Below are positions 1-9,710 of a stretch of 64,000 bases of DNA, piece after piece. Both the position numbers and the translations under genes were made by a program. The notes beneath the pieces are model-generated. The model was not told where the DNA came from. It ran no database searches and saw nothing but the letters and a program-made list of their open reading frames with translations. The DNA lies in assembly GCA_004017535.1 (NCBI GenBank), contig SAJS01000003.1, positions 124,001-188,000 on the forward strand, read 5' to 3'. Each line of letters starts with the position of its first letter. Position 1 is the stretch's first letter. This DNA comes from Mesorhizobium sp. (GTDB taxonomy: Bacteria; Pseudomonadota; Alphaproteobacteria; Rhizobiales; Rhizobiaceae).

Positions 1-950
1 TTCATCTCGATCCGCACCGTGTCGCCGAAACGCAGGAACGGCGTCTTCGGCTCGCCGCTTTCGATCGTCTCGATCATGCGCAGTTCGGCGATGCAGGAAT
101 AGCCGGCGCCGCCGGCCGAGACGGGTTTGCCCGGCCCGCCGTTCAGCTTGTTGGAAACGGTGCCGGAGCCGATGATGGTTCCGGCGGCGAGCGGCCGGGT
201 CTTCGCGGCATGCGCGATCAGCGCCGGAAAGTCGAAGGTCATGTCGACACCGGCATTGGCGCGGCCGAAGGGCTTGCCATTGAGATCGGCGAGCAGCGGC
301 AGGCTGACCTTGCCGCCATCCCAGGCATCGCCCAACTCGTCGGGCGTGACAGCGACCGGCGAGAATGCCGAGGAGGGTTTCGACTGGAAGAAGCCGAAGC
401 CTTTGGCCAGCTCCGGCCCGGTAATGGCGCGCAACGTCACGTCGTTGACCAGCATGACGAGGCGGATCGCCTCCCTCGCCTCTTCCAGGCTGGCACCCAT
501 CGGCACGTCGTCGACGACGACCGCAACCTCCGCCTCCATGTCGATACCCAAGGCTTCGTCGGCCATGCGGATCGGATCGCGCGGGGGAACAAAACTATCC
601 GAGCCACCTTGGTAGAGCAGCGGATCAGTCCAGAAGCTTGCCGGCATCTCGGCGCCGCGCGCCTTCCGCACCAGCTCGACATGGTTCACATAGGCCGAGC
701 CGTCTGCCCATTGATAGGCTCGTGGCAGCGGCGAATGCGCGTTATGTTCATGGAAGCGCTCCGACGGCACTGCGTTGGTCTCGAGCGATTCCGCCAAGGT
801 CGCGAGATGCGGCGCGATGCGGCGCCAGTCATCGAGCGCGGCCTGCAGCGTCGGCACCAGGAAGGAGGCATCGGTGAACCGCGTCAGATCGCGCGAGACC
901 ACGACCAGCTTCCCGTCGCGCGTCCCGTTCTTCAGTGTGGCAAGCTTCAT
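1..950 (-). CDS. Fumarylacetoacetate hydrolase family protein (3' end outside window)
   Basis: Probable fumarylacetoacetase, the last step of homogentisate/tyrosine breakdown (fumarylacetoacetate to fumarate and acetoacetate), cytosolic. The minus-strand frame opens with MKLATLKNGTRDGKLVVVSR and stays open to the left edge, giving about 316 visible residues; the family is usually about 330-340 residues, so only a short C-terminal piece is missing. The metal-site pattern of the FAH fold is visible in IDMEAEVAVVVDD, followed by LVNDVTLR. GSGTVSNKL and the terminal GDTVRIEM are also family-like. Its ATG overlaps the stop of the upstream metallo-hydrolase (ATGA), so the two are probably translationally coupled, and hmgA lies just before that. 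Other FAH-superfamily hydrolases look similar, but the hmgA context favours fumarylacetoacetase. Confidence 0.88.
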   Translation of the reverse strand, partial: MKLATLKNGTRDGKLVVVSRDLTRFTDASFLVPTLQAALDDWRRIAPHLATLAESLETNAVPSERFHEHNAHSPLPRAYQWADGSAYVNHVELVRKARGAEMPASFWTDPLLYQGGSDSFVPPRDPIRMADEALGIDMEAEVAVVVDDVPMGASLEEAREAIRLVMLVNDVTLRAITGPELAKGFGFFQSKPSSAFSPVAVTPDELGDAWDGGKVSLPLLADLNGKPFGRANAGVDMTFDFPALIAHAAKTRPLAAGTIIGSGTVSNKLNGGPGKPVSAGGAGYSCIAELRMIETIESGEPKTPFLRFGDTVRIEM

Positions 951-1834
951 GCGGTTTCCTCTCCTCGCGCGGCTTTGGCGCCGCTTAGTTGTACAACAAG
1001 GCCGTCGCGGGCGATCGTCAAGTCACCCGGCCAAGTTTTCCTGACAGCGGCGACCCAATCGGCTTCGCCGAAGGCTGGATCGTCGGCCGGAATGAGATGG
1101 TTGAGCACCAGCCGCCGCACGCCGGCATCGCTGGCGATGCGGCCCGCATCCTCGGCGAGGCTGTGGCTGGCGAACAGGTGCTCGCGCAGCCGCGCGCCGT
1201 TGCCGGTCCGGGCGACCAGCCTTTCCACACCGTCTTTCAGCATGGCCTCATGGACGAGGATGTCGGCGCCGCGCGCGAATTCTGCCAGCGGCGGGAAGAA
1301 GGCTGTGTCGGCGGAGAACACCACGCTCCTGCCGCCATGCTCGAAGCGCAGCGCAAAACAGTCGGTCACCGGCGGATGGTCGACGCGCAGCGCCGTCACT
1401 GTCAGTCCTTCCTCCTCCAGGATGGCGCCCTCGCCGAATTCCTTGATGGAGACCAGTTCGCGGATATCCGGCCGCCCCTCGTCGACGATGCGGATCTCGA
1501 TGTCGAACTCCATCGCCTGACAGAAATGCCGCCAGTAGTCCTGTGTGCCGCGTGGGCCGAAAACGGTCGTCGGCGTCGTCAACCCCGCCGTCCAGGCGGT
1601 GTGGATCAGCGGCCCGAGTTCCAAAATATGGTCCGAATGGAGGTGCGTGATGAAGACCAGGTCGAGCGCCTTCAGGCTGATGCCGGCATCGACCAGGCCG
1701 CGCGTGACGCCCAGCCCGCAATCGACGACGATGGTGCGCCCACCGAGTTCCAGCAGCGACGAACTCGGCCATGGACCGCCCGGCCGCAGCGCCGGGCCGC
1801 CCTTGGAACCCAGAAGCACCAGCCTGTCGCTCAT
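947..1834 (-). CDS. MBL-fold metallo-hydrolase (RNase Z-like) in the homogentisate operon
   Basis: 295-residue metallo-beta-lactamase-fold hydrolase without signal peptide, so cytosolic. The metal-binding motif FITHLHSDH is near residue 65. Later metal-site elements are the His in RVDHPPVTD, the Asp in VFSADTAFF and the His in LVLNHLIPADD, the arrangement seen in RNase Z/arylsulfatase-like members. It lies 10 bp after hmgA and overlaps fumarylacetoacetase by 4 bp, so it is co-transcribed with homogentisate catabolism. Its substrate is unknown; a hydrolase acting on a lactone or thioester side product of the pathway is only a guess. Start is the ATG giving MSDRLVLLGSKGG. Confidence 0.85.
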   Translation of the reverse strand: MSDRLVLLGSKGGPALRPGGPWPSSSLLELGGRTIVVDCGLGVTRGLVDAGISLKALDLVFITHLHSDHILELGPLIHTAWTAGLTTPTTVFGPRGTQDYWRHFCQAMEFDIEIRIVDEGRPDIRELVSIKEFGEGAILEEEGLTVTALRVDHPPVTDCFALRFEHGGRSVVFSADTAFFPPLAEFARGADILVHEAMLKDGVERLVARTGNGARLREHLFASHSLAEDAGRIASDAGVRRLVLNHLIPADDPAFGEADWVAAVRKTWPGDLTIARDGLVVQLSGAKAARGEETA

Positions 1835-1844
1835 CGGGCGAGCC

Positions 1845-3158
1845 TCAAGACCAGTCGCCCTCCGGTGTGCCGTTGAAACGCTTCTTCAGGTCGGCCCAGC
1901 AGTCGATATAGTTCTCCTGCAAGGTGCCGAGTTCGGCGGCATAGCGCGTCAGCATCTGCGGGAAACGCGTCTCGAACATGAAGGCTATGGTGTTGTCGAG
2001 CTTGACCGGCTTCAGATCGGCCCGCGTCGCCTTCTCGAAGCCGGAAGCGTCCGGTCCGTGCGCCAGCATCTGATTGTGCAGGCTGATGCCGCCGGGGACG
2101 AACCCTTCCTCCTTGGCGTCGTACTGGCCGTGGATCAGGCCCATGAACTCGCTCATGATGTTGCGGTGGTACCAGGGCGGCCGAAAGGTGTTTTCCGCCA
2201 CCAGCCAGCGCGGCGGGAAGATGACGAAGTCGACATTGGCCGTGCCCTCCTCGCCACTTGGCGCCGTCAGCACGGTGAAAATAGACGGATCGGGATGGTC
2301 GAACAGAATGGCGCCGACCGGCGAGAACGTAGCCAGATCATATTTGTAGGGCGCGTAATTGCCGTGCCACGCGACGACATCGAGCGGCGAATGGCCAAGT
2401 TCGGTGACGTGGAAAGAGCCGCACCATTTGACGATCAGCCGGCAAGGCGTCTCCTTCTCCTCGAACCAGGCGCAGGGCGTCTTGAAATCGCGCGGATTGG
2501 CCAGGCAATTGGCGCCGATCGGGCCGCGGTCCGGCATGGTGAACTTGGCGCCGTAGTTTTCGCAGACATAGCCGCGCGCCTCCTTGTCGGCGAGCTCGAC
2601 CTTGAAGACGAGCCCGCGCGGCAGCACGGCGATCTCGCCAGGCCGAAGCTCGATAACGCCCATCTCGGTGACGAAGCGCAGCGCGCCGACCTGCGGGACG
2701 ACCAGCAACTCGCCGTCGGCGTTGAAGAAATGGTCATCCACCATCGAGCGGTTGGCGACATAGACATGCGCGGCCATGCCGGATTGCCCGACAGCATCGC
2801 CGGCCGTGGTGAAAGTGCGCATACCGGAGATGAAGTCCGTCGGCTCGGAAGGCATCGGCGTCGGGTTCCAGCGGTATTGGCTGAGAGCCAGCTCATGATC
2901 GCCGATGTTCGGGCCAGTCTTCCACAAGGGATAGTTCACGCCCTTGAAGCGGCCGGTGTGTTTGACGCTCGGGCGGATGCGGTAGAGCCACGAACGCTCA
3001 TTGGTGCCGCGCGGCGCGGTGAAAGGCGAGCCGGACAGCTGCTCGGCGTAAAGCCCATAGGCCGGCCGCTGCGGCGAGTTGCGGCCCTGCGGCAACGAGC
3101 CGGGCAGAGTCTCGGTCTCAAAGTCGTTGCCGAAGCCCGGCATGTAGGAAAAACCCAT
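1845..3158 (-). CDS. hmgA: Homogentisate 1,2-dioxygenase
   Basis: Opens the ring of homogentisate to 4-maleylacetoacetate with Fe(II) and O2, in the central phenylalanine/tyrosine degradation route. The 437-residue product starts [16 protein letters not shown], the typical HmgA N-terminus. A longer frame reaches 3191, but the ATG at 3158 is preceded by a good AGGGAGG ribosome site and matches the family start. The iron-ligand region is visible as [16 protein letters not shown] (His and Glu) and [14 protein letters not shown] (His). It is the first gene of a minus-strand operon hmgA - MBL hydrolase - FAH, divergent from a MarR regulator. Maleylacetoacetate isomerase is not in view and may lie beyond the left edge. 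Confidence 0.96.
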   Translation of the reverse strand: MGFSYMPGFGNDFETETLPGSLPQGRNSPQRPAYGLYAEQLSGSPFTAPRGTNERSWLYRIRPSVKHTGRFKGVNYPLWKTGPNIGDHELALSQYRWNPTPMPSEPTDFISGMRTFTTAGDAVGQSGMAAHVYVANRSMVDDHFFNADGELLVVPQVGALRFVTEMGVIELRPGEIAVLPRGLVFKVELADKEARGYVCENYGAKFTMPDRGPIGANCLANPRDFKTPCAWFEEKETPCRLIVKWCGSFHVTELGHSPLDVVAWHGNYAPYKYDLATFSPVGAILFDHPDPSIFTVLTAPSGEEGTANVDFVIFPPRWLVAENTFRPPWYHRNIMSEFMGLIHGQYDAKEEGFVPGGISLHNQMLAHGPDASGFEKATRADLKPVKLDNTIAFMFETRFPQMLTRYAAELGTLQENYIDCWADLKKRFNGTPEGDWS

Positions 3159-3223
3159 CCGATCCTCCCTGATCCCGACGTCCAGCCTCACGGTGCTAGC
3201 CTGCCGGCGATGTTGACCAAACT

Positions 3224-3257
3224 GGTTTCATTTGTAACCATCGAAAATGTAACTATC
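3224..3257. promoter_or_regulatory. Candidate MarR operator between hmgA and marR
   Basis: The 129-bp divergent spacer holds an imperfect 16-bp palindrome GGTTTCATTTGTAACC at 3224-3239 (6 of 8 arm positions pair). It also holds a direct repeat, TGTAACCATC at 3233-3242 and TGTAACTATC at 3248-3257, offset by 15 bp. The position suits an operator for the adjacent MarR protein controlling both genes. The operator role is inferred from position and symmetry only. Confidence 0.4.
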
Positions 3258-3287
3258 AACGGCGCGCTGCATCCCGGGGAGCGCTTC

Positions 3288-3734
3288 ATGGAGCCTGAAA
3301 TCCTCGATCTGGAAAGTTTTCTCCCGTACCGTCTCTACCGGCTTGCGGACACCGTCAGCCGCCAATTCTCCCGCATCTACAAGGAGCGCCACGGCCTGAC
3401 GAGGCCGGAATGGCGCACGCTTTCAGGACTCGGCCAGCGCGGCACTATGACAGCGACGGAGCTCGGCGAGCAGTCGGCCATGCACAAAACCAAGGTGTCG
3501 CGGGCAGTGGCCGAGCTGGAGCGCCGGCGCTGGCTGATGCGCACGCCGGACGAGAAAGATCGGCGTGTCGAGCATCTGGTGCTGACCAAGGCGGGGCTTG
3601 CGGCCTATCGGGAAATGGTGCCGCTGGCGAAGGCGTTTGAAAGGGAGTTGCTGGCGAGGTTGAGCGCGGAGGAACGGGCGGCGATCGTGACGGGGATCGC
3701 GGCGCTGGAGGGGGCCTTGGAGGAAAAGGGCTGA
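3288..3734 (+). CDS. MarR-family transcriptional regulator, divergent from hmgA
   Basis: 148-residue winged-helix regulator. The open frame runs from far upstream; the start chosen is the ATG at 3288 after GGGGAG, giving MEPEILDLESFLPYRLYRLA. The DNA-binding core is seen as LGEQSAMHKTKVSRAVAELE (recognition helix), followed by the wing RRWLMRTPDEKDRRVEHLVL with the DxRxxR-like sequence typical of MarR. It is divergent from the homogentisate operon, so it probably regulates that operon and itself in response to an aromatic ligand. That target is inferred from position. Confidence 0.87.
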   Translation: MEPEILDLESFLPYRLYRLADTVSRQFSRIYKERHGLTRPEWRTLSGLGQRGTMTATELGEQSAMHKTKVSRAVAELERRRWLMRTPDEKDRRVEHLVLTKAGLAAYREMVPLAKAFERELLARLSAEERAAIVTGIAALEGALEEKG

Positions 3735-3784
3735 TAGGTTGGCGCGAGGGGGGCGAAGGAACTCGGCGTTTCCTTAGAAGCCCC

Positions 3785-4819
3785 TCACCAATCCATCACC
3801 ACCTTACCCGAGCTGCCGCTCCGCATCGCATCGAACCCTACTTGGAAATCGTCGATCCCAATGCGATGCGTGATCAGCCCCGAAACATCCAGCGGCCCCT
3901 GAACGAGCGCAATCATCTTGTACCAGGTCTCGAACATCTCGCGGCCGTAGATGCCTTTGAGATGCAGCATCTTGAAGATGACCTTGTTCCAGTCGATCTC
4001 GAAGCCGGTAGGCGCGATGCCCAAAATGGCGATCTTGCCGCCATTGTTCATGGTGTCGATCATGTCGCGGAAGGCGGGCGCGGCGCCCGACATCTCCAGC
4101 CCGACATCGAACCCTTCGCTCATGCCGATCGACGGCATGACGTCGCGCAGCTTCTCCTTCGAGGCGTCGACCACATGCTGAACGCCGAGCTTACGCGCCA
4201 GATCCAGCCGGACCGGGTTGATGTCGGTGATGACGACCTTTCTGGCGCCGACGCATTGGGCAACCAGCGCGCCCATGATGCCGATCGGTCCGGCGCCGGT
4301 GACCAGCACATCCTCGCCGACCAGATCGAAGGACAAGGCGGTGTGAACCGCATTGCCCAGCGGATCGGAGATGGCGGCGATCTCGTCCGGGACGTCGTCG
4401 GGGATCGGCACGACATTGTGCTGCGGGATCGCCATGTACTCGCCGAAGGCGCCGGGACGATTGACACCGACGCCGAGCGTGTTGCGGCATAGATGGCCCC
4501 TGCCCGCGCGGCAGTTGCGGCAGTGACCACAAACGATATGGCCTTCGCCCGAAACGCGCTGGCCGACCTTGTATTCGGTGACCGCGGCGCCGAAATCGGC
4601 GACGGTGCCGACGAATTCATGGCCCGTCACCATCGGCACCGGCACGGTTTTCTGCGCCCACTGGTCCCAGTTGTAGATGTGGACGTCGGTGCCGCAGATC
4701 GCGGTTTTCTTGACCTTGATCAGCACGTCGTTCGGGCCGATCTCCGGCACCGGCACCTCTTCCATCCAGATGCCCGGCTCGGCCTTGGCCTTCACCAGCG
4801 CCTTCATCATGTTGGACAT
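3785..4819 (-). CDS. tdh: L-threonine 3-dehydrogenase
   Basis: Zinc-dependent medium-chain dehydrogenase oxidising L-threonine to 2-amino-3-ketobutyrate with NAD+. The 344-residue length fits the family. Visible parts are the catalytic-zinc region [18 protein letters not shown], the structural-zinc cysteines [14 protein letters not shown], and the nucleotide-binding turn [11 protein letters not shown]. The start ATG at 4819 follows GGAAGAAAAGA. It lies 52 bp after kbl on the same strand, forming the standard two-gene threonine-to-glycine operon. Confidence 0.96.
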   Translation of the reverse strand: MSNMMKALVKAKAEPGIWMEEVPVPEIGPNDVLIKVKKTAICGTDVHIYNWDQWAQKTVPVPMVTGHEFVGTVADFGAAVTEYKVGQRVSGEGHIVCGHCRNCRAGRGHLCRNTLGVGVNRPGAFGEYMAIPQHNVVPIPDDVPDEIAAISDPLGNAVHTALSFDLVGEDVLVTGAGPIGIMGALVAQCVGARKVVITDINPVRLDLARKLGVQHVVDASKEKLRDVMPSIGMSEGFDVGLEMSGAAPAFRDMIDTMNNGGKIAILGIAPTGFEIDWNKVIFKMLHLKGIYGREMFETWYKMIALVQGPLDVSGLITHRIGIDDFQVGFDAMRSGSSGKVVMDW

Positions 4820-4871
4820 TCTTTTCTTCCTTGAATCGCTTGATCCGGGACCGTTTTTCAGCGCCAGCCGT

Positions 4872-6059
4872 TCACGAAATCACGCCGAGTTCCTTGCCGA
4901 CCTCGCCAAACGCTTCGACCGCGCGGTCGATGTCGGCGCTGGAATGGGCGGCCGACATCTGCGTGCGGATACGCGCCTGACCCTTCGGCACCACCGGGAA
5001 GGAGAAGCCGATGACATAGATGCCGCGCTTCAGCATGCGCGCGGCCATCTCCTGCGCCAAAGCTGCGTCGCCCAGCATCACCGGAATGATCGGGTGATCG
5101 GCGCCGGCAAGCGTAAAGCCGAGCTTGCCCATCCTGGAGCGGAAGCGATCGGCATTGGCATATAGGCGCTGGCGCAACGCGTCGCCATGGCGGATCAGGT
5201 CGAACACCTTGATCGAGGCGCCGGCGATGGCCGGCATCAGCGTGTTGGAGAAGAGATAGGGCCGCGAGCGTTGGCGCAGCCAATCGACCACCTGCCTCTT
5301 GCCGGACGTGTAGCCACCGGAGGCCCCGCCCAGCGCCTTGCCTAGCGTGCCGGTGATGATGTCCACCCTGCCCTCGACACCGCAATGCTCGGCCGAGCCG
5401 CGGCCGTTCTTGCCAACGAAACCGACCGCGTGGCTGTCGTCGACCATGACCATGGCGTCGTATCTCTCTGCGAGGTCGCAGACGCCGCGCAGATTGGCGA
5501 TGATGCCGTCCATCGAAAACACGCCGTCGGTGGCGATCAGCCGGAAGCGGCAGTCCTTCGCCTCCGTCAGCCGGGCCTCGAGATCGGCCATGTCGTTGTT
5601 GGCGTAGCGGAAGCGCTTGGCCTTGGAGAGCCTGACCCCGTCGATGATCGAGGCGTGGTTCAAGGCATCGGAGATGATGGCGTCCTCCTCGCCAAGCAGC
5701 GTCTCGAACAGGCCGCCATTGGCGTCGAAGCAGGAAGAGTAGAGGATGGTGTCCTCCATGCCGAGGAAGGACGAGATCGTCGCCTCGAGTTCCTTGTGCT
5801 CCTCCTGCGTGCCACAGATGAAACGCACCGAAGCCATGCCGTAGCCATAGCGGTCGAGCGCATGCTTTGCCGCGTCGCGCAGGTCCAGGCTGTCGGCGAG
5901 ACCGAGATAGTTGTTGGCGCAGAAGTTCAGCACCTTTTCGCCGCCGACCTCGATCTCGGCGGACTGCATGGAGGAAATCACCCGCTCGGATTTGTAGAGC
6001 CCGGCCGATTTCAGGCCCTGGAGCTCGCTGTCGATATGGGAAAGGAATGCTTTGCTCAT
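4872..6059 (-). CDS. kbl: Glycine C-acetyltransferase (2-amino-3-ketobutyrate CoA ligase)
   Basis: PLP enzyme cleaving 2-amino-3-ketobutyrate with CoA to glycine and acetyl-CoA, the partner of Tdh. The open frame extends to 6236, but the ATG at 6059 gives [20 protein letters not shown] and a 395-residue protein, the normal family length. The PLP-lysine segment is [32 protein letters not shown] near the N-terminus and [16 protein letters not shown] are typical of alpha-oxoamine synthases. Upstream of the start, the mRNA can form a hairpin (6062-6090) that touches the ribosome site. Confidence 0.96.
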   Translation of the reverse strand: MSKAFLSHIDSELQGLKSAGLYKSERVISSMQSAEIEVGGEKVLNFCANNYLGLADSLDLRDAAKHALDRYGYGMASVRFICGTQEEHKELEATISSFLGMEDTILYSSCFDANGGLFETLLGEEDAIISDALNHASIIDGVRLSKAKRFRYANNDMADLEARLTEAKDCRFRLIATDGVFSMDGIIANLRGVCDLAERYDAMVMVDDSHAVGFVGKNGRGSAEHCGVEGRVDIITGTLGKALGGASGGYTSGKRQVVDWLRQRSRPYLFSNTLMPAIAGASIKVFDLIRHGDALRQRLYANADRFRSRMGKLGFTLAGADHPIIPVMLGDAALAQEMAARMLKRGIYVIGFSFPVVPKGQARIRTQMSAAHSSADIDRAVEAFGEVGKELGVIS

Positions 6060-6061
6060 GG

Positions 6062-6090
6062 GTCCGGCCCTGTTCGGTTCGAGGCCGGAC
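6062..6090 (-). promoter_or_regulatory. Hairpin in the 5' leader of kbl
   Basis: Perfect 8-bp arms GTCCGGCC (6062-6069) and GGCCGGAC (6083-6090) with a 13-nt loop end two bases before the kbl start codon. In the mRNA, the only weak purine-rich stretch (CAGGG) lies at the loop/stem border, so the fold would limit ribosome access. The regulatory role is inferred; no known riboswitch class was recognised. Confidence 0.3.
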
Positions 6091-6351
6091 TGTCGCGCCA
6101 TGGCTGCAAAAAATCCATCGCAAAAGCGACCGCTTCGGTGGCGTTGCGAAAGCCGGAAGGCGATCCTTCCTGGCGGTGCAACAGCAATGCGATCAAAAAG
6201 CTGTGCGCGGGAAACGACATGATAACCATCTTGCAAGCTTTGTCCTCGCCGCCATCATGGCGTCCAGCCTCTCTTGCCGAGCTGTTAACCCTTTCAAGTC
6301 AAGCGTCTTCCCGTCACGCGGGAATTCGTCGACCGGAGGGTCACTTAAGTC

Positions 6352-8421
6352 ATGTCGCAGCAGCCAGTGCAGAGCGTTTCGCGCAAGCTGATCCTGCTCA
6401 TCAAGACCGGCTACTGGCTGGCGCTCACGATTATTGCCGCCATGGTGGTGGCCTCCTTCATTCTTCTGCAGCAGCTGATGGCGCAGCAGCAGCACAATGA
6501 TGCCCTGCTCGACATCGTCTCGACGCAGAAGGCGCTGTCGCAGCGCATCGTCTTCCTGGCAAGCGCCACGGGCGCTGCCTCGCGCGACAAGCAGCCGGCG
6601 CTGGTAACCGCGCTCAAGCAGGCAACGGGCGAATTCGAAACCAGCTACGACCGGCTGCTCAAGGAGACCGGCGCCGATCCGCTGTCGCCGGCACGCAACG
6701 ATCCGAAGTCGATCGAATATGTGCTGTTCAACAAGCCGTTCCACCTCGATTACTTCTCGGTCGGGCTGGTCGCCAATGGCGACAGGCTGGTCTCGTCCTT
6801 CGAGTCGCAGCTCGGCATGCAGAGCGACGGCTACAAGGCCGGCGGCGAACGCGCCGGCCTTGACGCTTCCGTCGCCAATGCGACACTGTCCGGCTATGCC
6901 GCGCTCGGCCAGCGCATCAGCGCCTTCGCCGACGCGCAGTCCAGCAACATCCTCGACCTGCACCGCACGCTGTTCTTCGCCACCCTCGGCGTCATCGTGC
7001 TGGTGGCGCTGTTCATCTTCCGGCCGATGTCCAACGCCATCCTGCGCAAGACCCGCGAGCTGGTCGACGCGCGCAACTCCATGGCCTTCATTGCCGTGCA
7101 TGACGGCTTGACCGGTCTCCACAACCGCACCTTCCTGACTGACCATTTCGACACTCTGATCAAGGGCGCGCACCGGCGCCGCGAGCGCCTGGCGGTGGTC
7201 CAGTTCGATCTCGACCGCTTCAAGCAGATCAACGACACGCTCGGACACGCCGCCGGCGACTATGTGCTGGTGGTGACGGCGCAGCGCATGCGCGATTCCT
7301 GCCGCGCGTCGGACCTCTGCGCGCGGCTCGGCGGCGACGAGTTCGTCATGATCCTCAACGGGGCCGGCACCACCGAGGACATCCATGCGCTGGCCAAGCG
7401 CATCCTTAGCGAAATCAACGAGCCGATCACGTTCCAGGGCACGACCATCATGCCTGGCGCCAGCGCCGGCATCGCGGTCTATCCGGTCGACGCCGACAAC
7501 GCGCAGGACCTGCTCGTCCATGCCGACCTCGCCCTCTATTCGGCCAAGAAGCTCGGCGGCGGCAATTTCTCCTTCTTCTCGGAGGATCTGCGGCGCGAGC
7601 TCGACTACCGCAAGCAGCTCGAACAGGACATCCGCACGGCGATCGCCGACAAGAGCTTCGAGGTCTATTTCCAGCCGCAGGTGTCGCTGACCAGCGGCAA
7701 GATCAGCGGCATCGAGGCGCTGGTGCGCTGGAAGCACGCAACGCGCGGCATGATCTCGCCCGGCGAGTTCATTCCCGTCGCCGAGAAATGCGGCTTCATG
7801 CCGGATGTCGGCCGCATCGTCATCAGCAAGGCGATCAACGAGGCCGCCGAATGGGACCGCGCCGGGATCGATTTCGGGCGCATCGCCGTCAATGTTTCGG
7901 GCACGGAGCTTCGCGAGCCTGATTTCGACGAGTTCCTGTTCGGCACGCTGGAGCGTGCCGGGCTGGCGCCGCAGAAGCTTTCGCTGGAGATCGTCGAATC
8001 CGTCATCCTCGACGATGAGAAGACCGGAATCGCCGCCAAGCTCCGCCACATCCGTGCCGCCGGCGTGCATCTTGAGCTTGACGATTTCGGCACCGGCTAT
8101 GCTTCGCTCAGCCACGTCAATCCCAACGAGATCGACCGGCTGAAGATCGACCGGCGCTTCGTCCAGAACATCAATGAGAATGGCGACAACAGCAAAATCG
8201 TACGCGCCATCACCGAGCTCGCCCGGGGGCTGGGCATCTCGATCGTCGCCGAGGGCGCCGAGACCGAGGCAGAGCTCGACTCGCTGATGGCGATCGGCTG
8301 CGACCAGGTGCAGGGCTATTCCATCGCCTTCCCGATGCCGCAGGACAAGACGCGCGAATGGCTGGCGGCGCGCAGCCCAAAAAAGGCGAAGCTGAAAGTG
8401 CTGCAGGGCAGCTTGGGCTGA
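6352..8421 (+). CDS. Membrane-bound GGDEF-EAL protein (c-di-GMP synthase/phosphodiesterase)
   Basis: 689-residue c-di-GMP turnover protein of the inner membrane. One membrane segment lies at about residues 18-41 and a second (FATLGVIVLVALFIF) at about 208-225. They enclose a periplasmic helical domain whose STQKALSQRI stretch resembles PilJ-type sensor helices. The GGDEF domain follows with an intact RLGGDEFVMIL. The EAL domain has GIEALVRWKH and the loop LDDFGTGYASLSH, so both active sites look competent. The start ATG follows GGAGGG. The gene is divergent from kbl and about 290 bp away. The sensed signal and the net direction of turnover cannot be read from sequence. Confidence 0.93.
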   Translation: MSQQPVQSVSRKLILLIKTGYWLALTIIAAMVVASFILLQQLMAQQQHNDALLDIVSTQKALSQRIVFLASATGAASRDKQPALVTALKQATGEFETSYDRLLKETGADPLSPARNDPKSIEYVLFNKPFHLDYFSVGLVANGDRLVSSFESQLGMQSDGYKAGGERAGLDASVANATLSGYAALGQRISAFADAQSSNILDLHRTLFFATLGVIVLVALFIFRPMSNAILRKTRELVDARNSMAFIAVHDGLTGLHNRTFLTDHFDTLIKGAHRRRERLAVVQFDLDRFKQINDTLGHAAGDYVLVVTAQRMRDSCRASDLCARLGGDEFVMILNGAGTTEDIHALAKRILSEINEPITFQGTTIMPGASAGIAVYPVDADNAQDLLVHADLALYSAKKLGGGNFSFFSEDLRRELDYRKQLEQDIRTAIADKSFEVYFQPQVSLTSGKISGIEALVRWKHATRGMISPGEFIPVAEKCGFMPDVGRIVISKAINEAAEWDRAGIDFGRIAVNVSGTELREPDFDEFLFGTLERAGLAPQKLSLEIVESVILDDEKTGIAAKLRHIRAAGVHLELDDFGTGYASLSHVNPNEIDRLKIDRRFVQNINENGDNSKIVRAITELARGLGISIVAEGAETEAELDSLMAIGCDQVQGYSIAFPMPQDKTREWLAARSPKKAKLKVLQGSLG

Positions 8422-8456
8422 CACTTTCGCCAACAAGCTTGACACAACCGGGCGTT

Positions 8457-9384
8457 ATGGCGGCCCATCGGGATCGCAACCGGTTCTTGCGAATGCCGCT
8501 TCGTTTTGTCCTGCCGTTCCTGCTGTTCGCCGCGTCGCCTGCCCTGGCTGCCGATCGCACCATTTACCTCACCTTCGACGACGGTCCGCTGAACGGTACA
8601 GCCAACATCCTCGACGTGCTGCAGGCCGAGCAGGTGCCGGGGACTTTGTTCATGGTCGGCATGCATGCCGAGGCCAACGCAACCAGCCGGGCGCTGTTGC
8701 AGCGGGCGAAATCAATGCCGCTGGTGACGATCGGCAACCACAGCTACAGCCATGCCTATAATCACTACCGCCATTTCTATGGCGACACCGAAGGCGTGGT
8801 CGCCGACATGCTCAGCGCCAATGTGGTGCTCGGGCTTAAGCCAGCCGTGCATGCGCGGCTGCCCGGACGCGACGTGTTCCGGCTGCCCAATTACTCGAAG
8901 GACGACAATTCGCTCGGGCTGGCCGAGGCCGGCCGCGAGGATCCGGAACTACGAATTCGTCGCGGCTTCAGGCTTCTGGCTTTACGGCTGGGATCACGAG
9001 TGGATGCATGAGGACAGCGGCAAGCCGGTTCAGAGCGTCGATAATTTGGTCAGCGAGATCAACCATCTGTTCGGTTACGGCCATTTCGCCAGGCCGAACA
9101 AGCTGATCCTGCTCATCCGTGACGAGATGTTCCAGGACGCTTTCGACGGCAAGACGAAGCTGACGGCTCTGGTCGCGGCGCTCAGGGTGCGTCACTACGC
9201 TTTCGGGGCAATAGCGGGCTACGACTGGGGCGCCTCGGCGTTCCGCCTGAGCATCGCAAGCACCTCGGCGAATTCGGCCAGCCTGTCATCGGGAATGCCG
9301 GCCCGCAGCCGCTTGTCGAAGGCAACGGCCGCGAGACGGAGTTTTTCGAATAGCGTCTCGCCGGCTTCGGTCAGCGCCACCTGA
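8457..9384 (+). pseudogene. Polysaccharide deacetylase, disrupted by a +1 frameshift
   Basis: Secreted NodB-fold deacetylase (carbohydrate esterase 4 type). A signal peptide (LPFLLFAASPALAAD) is followed by the motif YLTFDDGPLNGT and the metal-site HSYSH in TIGNHSYSHAYNHY. The frame is intact through AEAGREDP and then breaks. One extra G in CCGG at 8943-8946 shifts the continuation NYEFVAASGFWLYGWDHEW into the next frame; removing that G restores one long reading frame. The restored frame has no stop near the expected family end and runs to 9384, overlapping the convergent marR gene by about 166 bp, so the 3' end may also be altered. A sequencing error is an alternative. Start at 8457 or 8493 is uncertain. 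Confidence 0.72.
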
Positions 9385-9656
9385 TGGACCCTGCGGTTTT
9401 CCGGATCGCGGCGGCGCGTCAGCAATCCCTGCGCTTCCATTGCGTTCAGGTGATGCGTCAGCGTCGCGCCCTGGATGCCGATCATGCCGGCAAGTTCGCG
9501 CTGGTTGGCCAGTTCCTTCGACTTGACCGACAGCAAGGTCAGCCAGACCGGCAGCGTGCCGCCAGCATCGACCAGCGCGGCATCGAAGGCCTGCGCCACC
9601 ACTTTCGAAGTGCGGGCGAGGTTCATGCCGACGGGCGGGCGGTCAAATGGTGTCAT
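9219..9656 (-). CDS. MarR-family transcriptional regulator
   Basis: 145-residue MarR protein from MTPFDRPPVGMNLARTSKVV; an in-frame ATG at 9674 would add six residues and neither start has a clear ribosome site. The DNA-binding helices are around RELAGMIGIQGATLTHHLNAME, and the wing is RRRDPENRRVHQVALT. It is divergent from a small membrane protein gene. The spacer carries two overlapping palindromes (9711-9731) that are a good candidate for its operator, so autoregulation and control of the neighbour are likely. The ligand is unknown. Confidence 0.87.
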   Translation of the reverse strand: MTPFDRPPVGMNLARTSKVVAQAFDAALVDAGGTLPVWLTLLSVKSKELANQRELAGMIGIQGATLTHHLNAMEAQGLLTRRRDPENRRVHQVALTEAGETLFEKLRLAAVAFDKRLRAGIPDDRLAEFAEVLAMLRRNAEAPQS

Positions 9657-9710
9657 GACGTGACAGTAGAGCATGCGATGAGAACGTGAAACTCGGCCTT
9701 ACGAATTGAC

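Noticed and set aside
1545-3287. Long plus-strand frame running into marR
   Set aside because: It is antisense to hmgA and the MBL gene; only the part from 3288 is MarR, with a good ribosome site there.
4858-6123. 421-codon frame overlapping kbl in another phase
   Set aside because: Composition is Arg/Gly/His-rich nonsense of a high-GC shadow; kbl in the correct phase has intact PLP motifs.
6193-8445. 750-codon open frame on the strand opposite the GGDEF-EAL gene
   Set aside because: It mirrors the high-GC codon pattern of the real gene, has no domain-like sequence, and the plus-strand product is clearly GGDEF-EAL.
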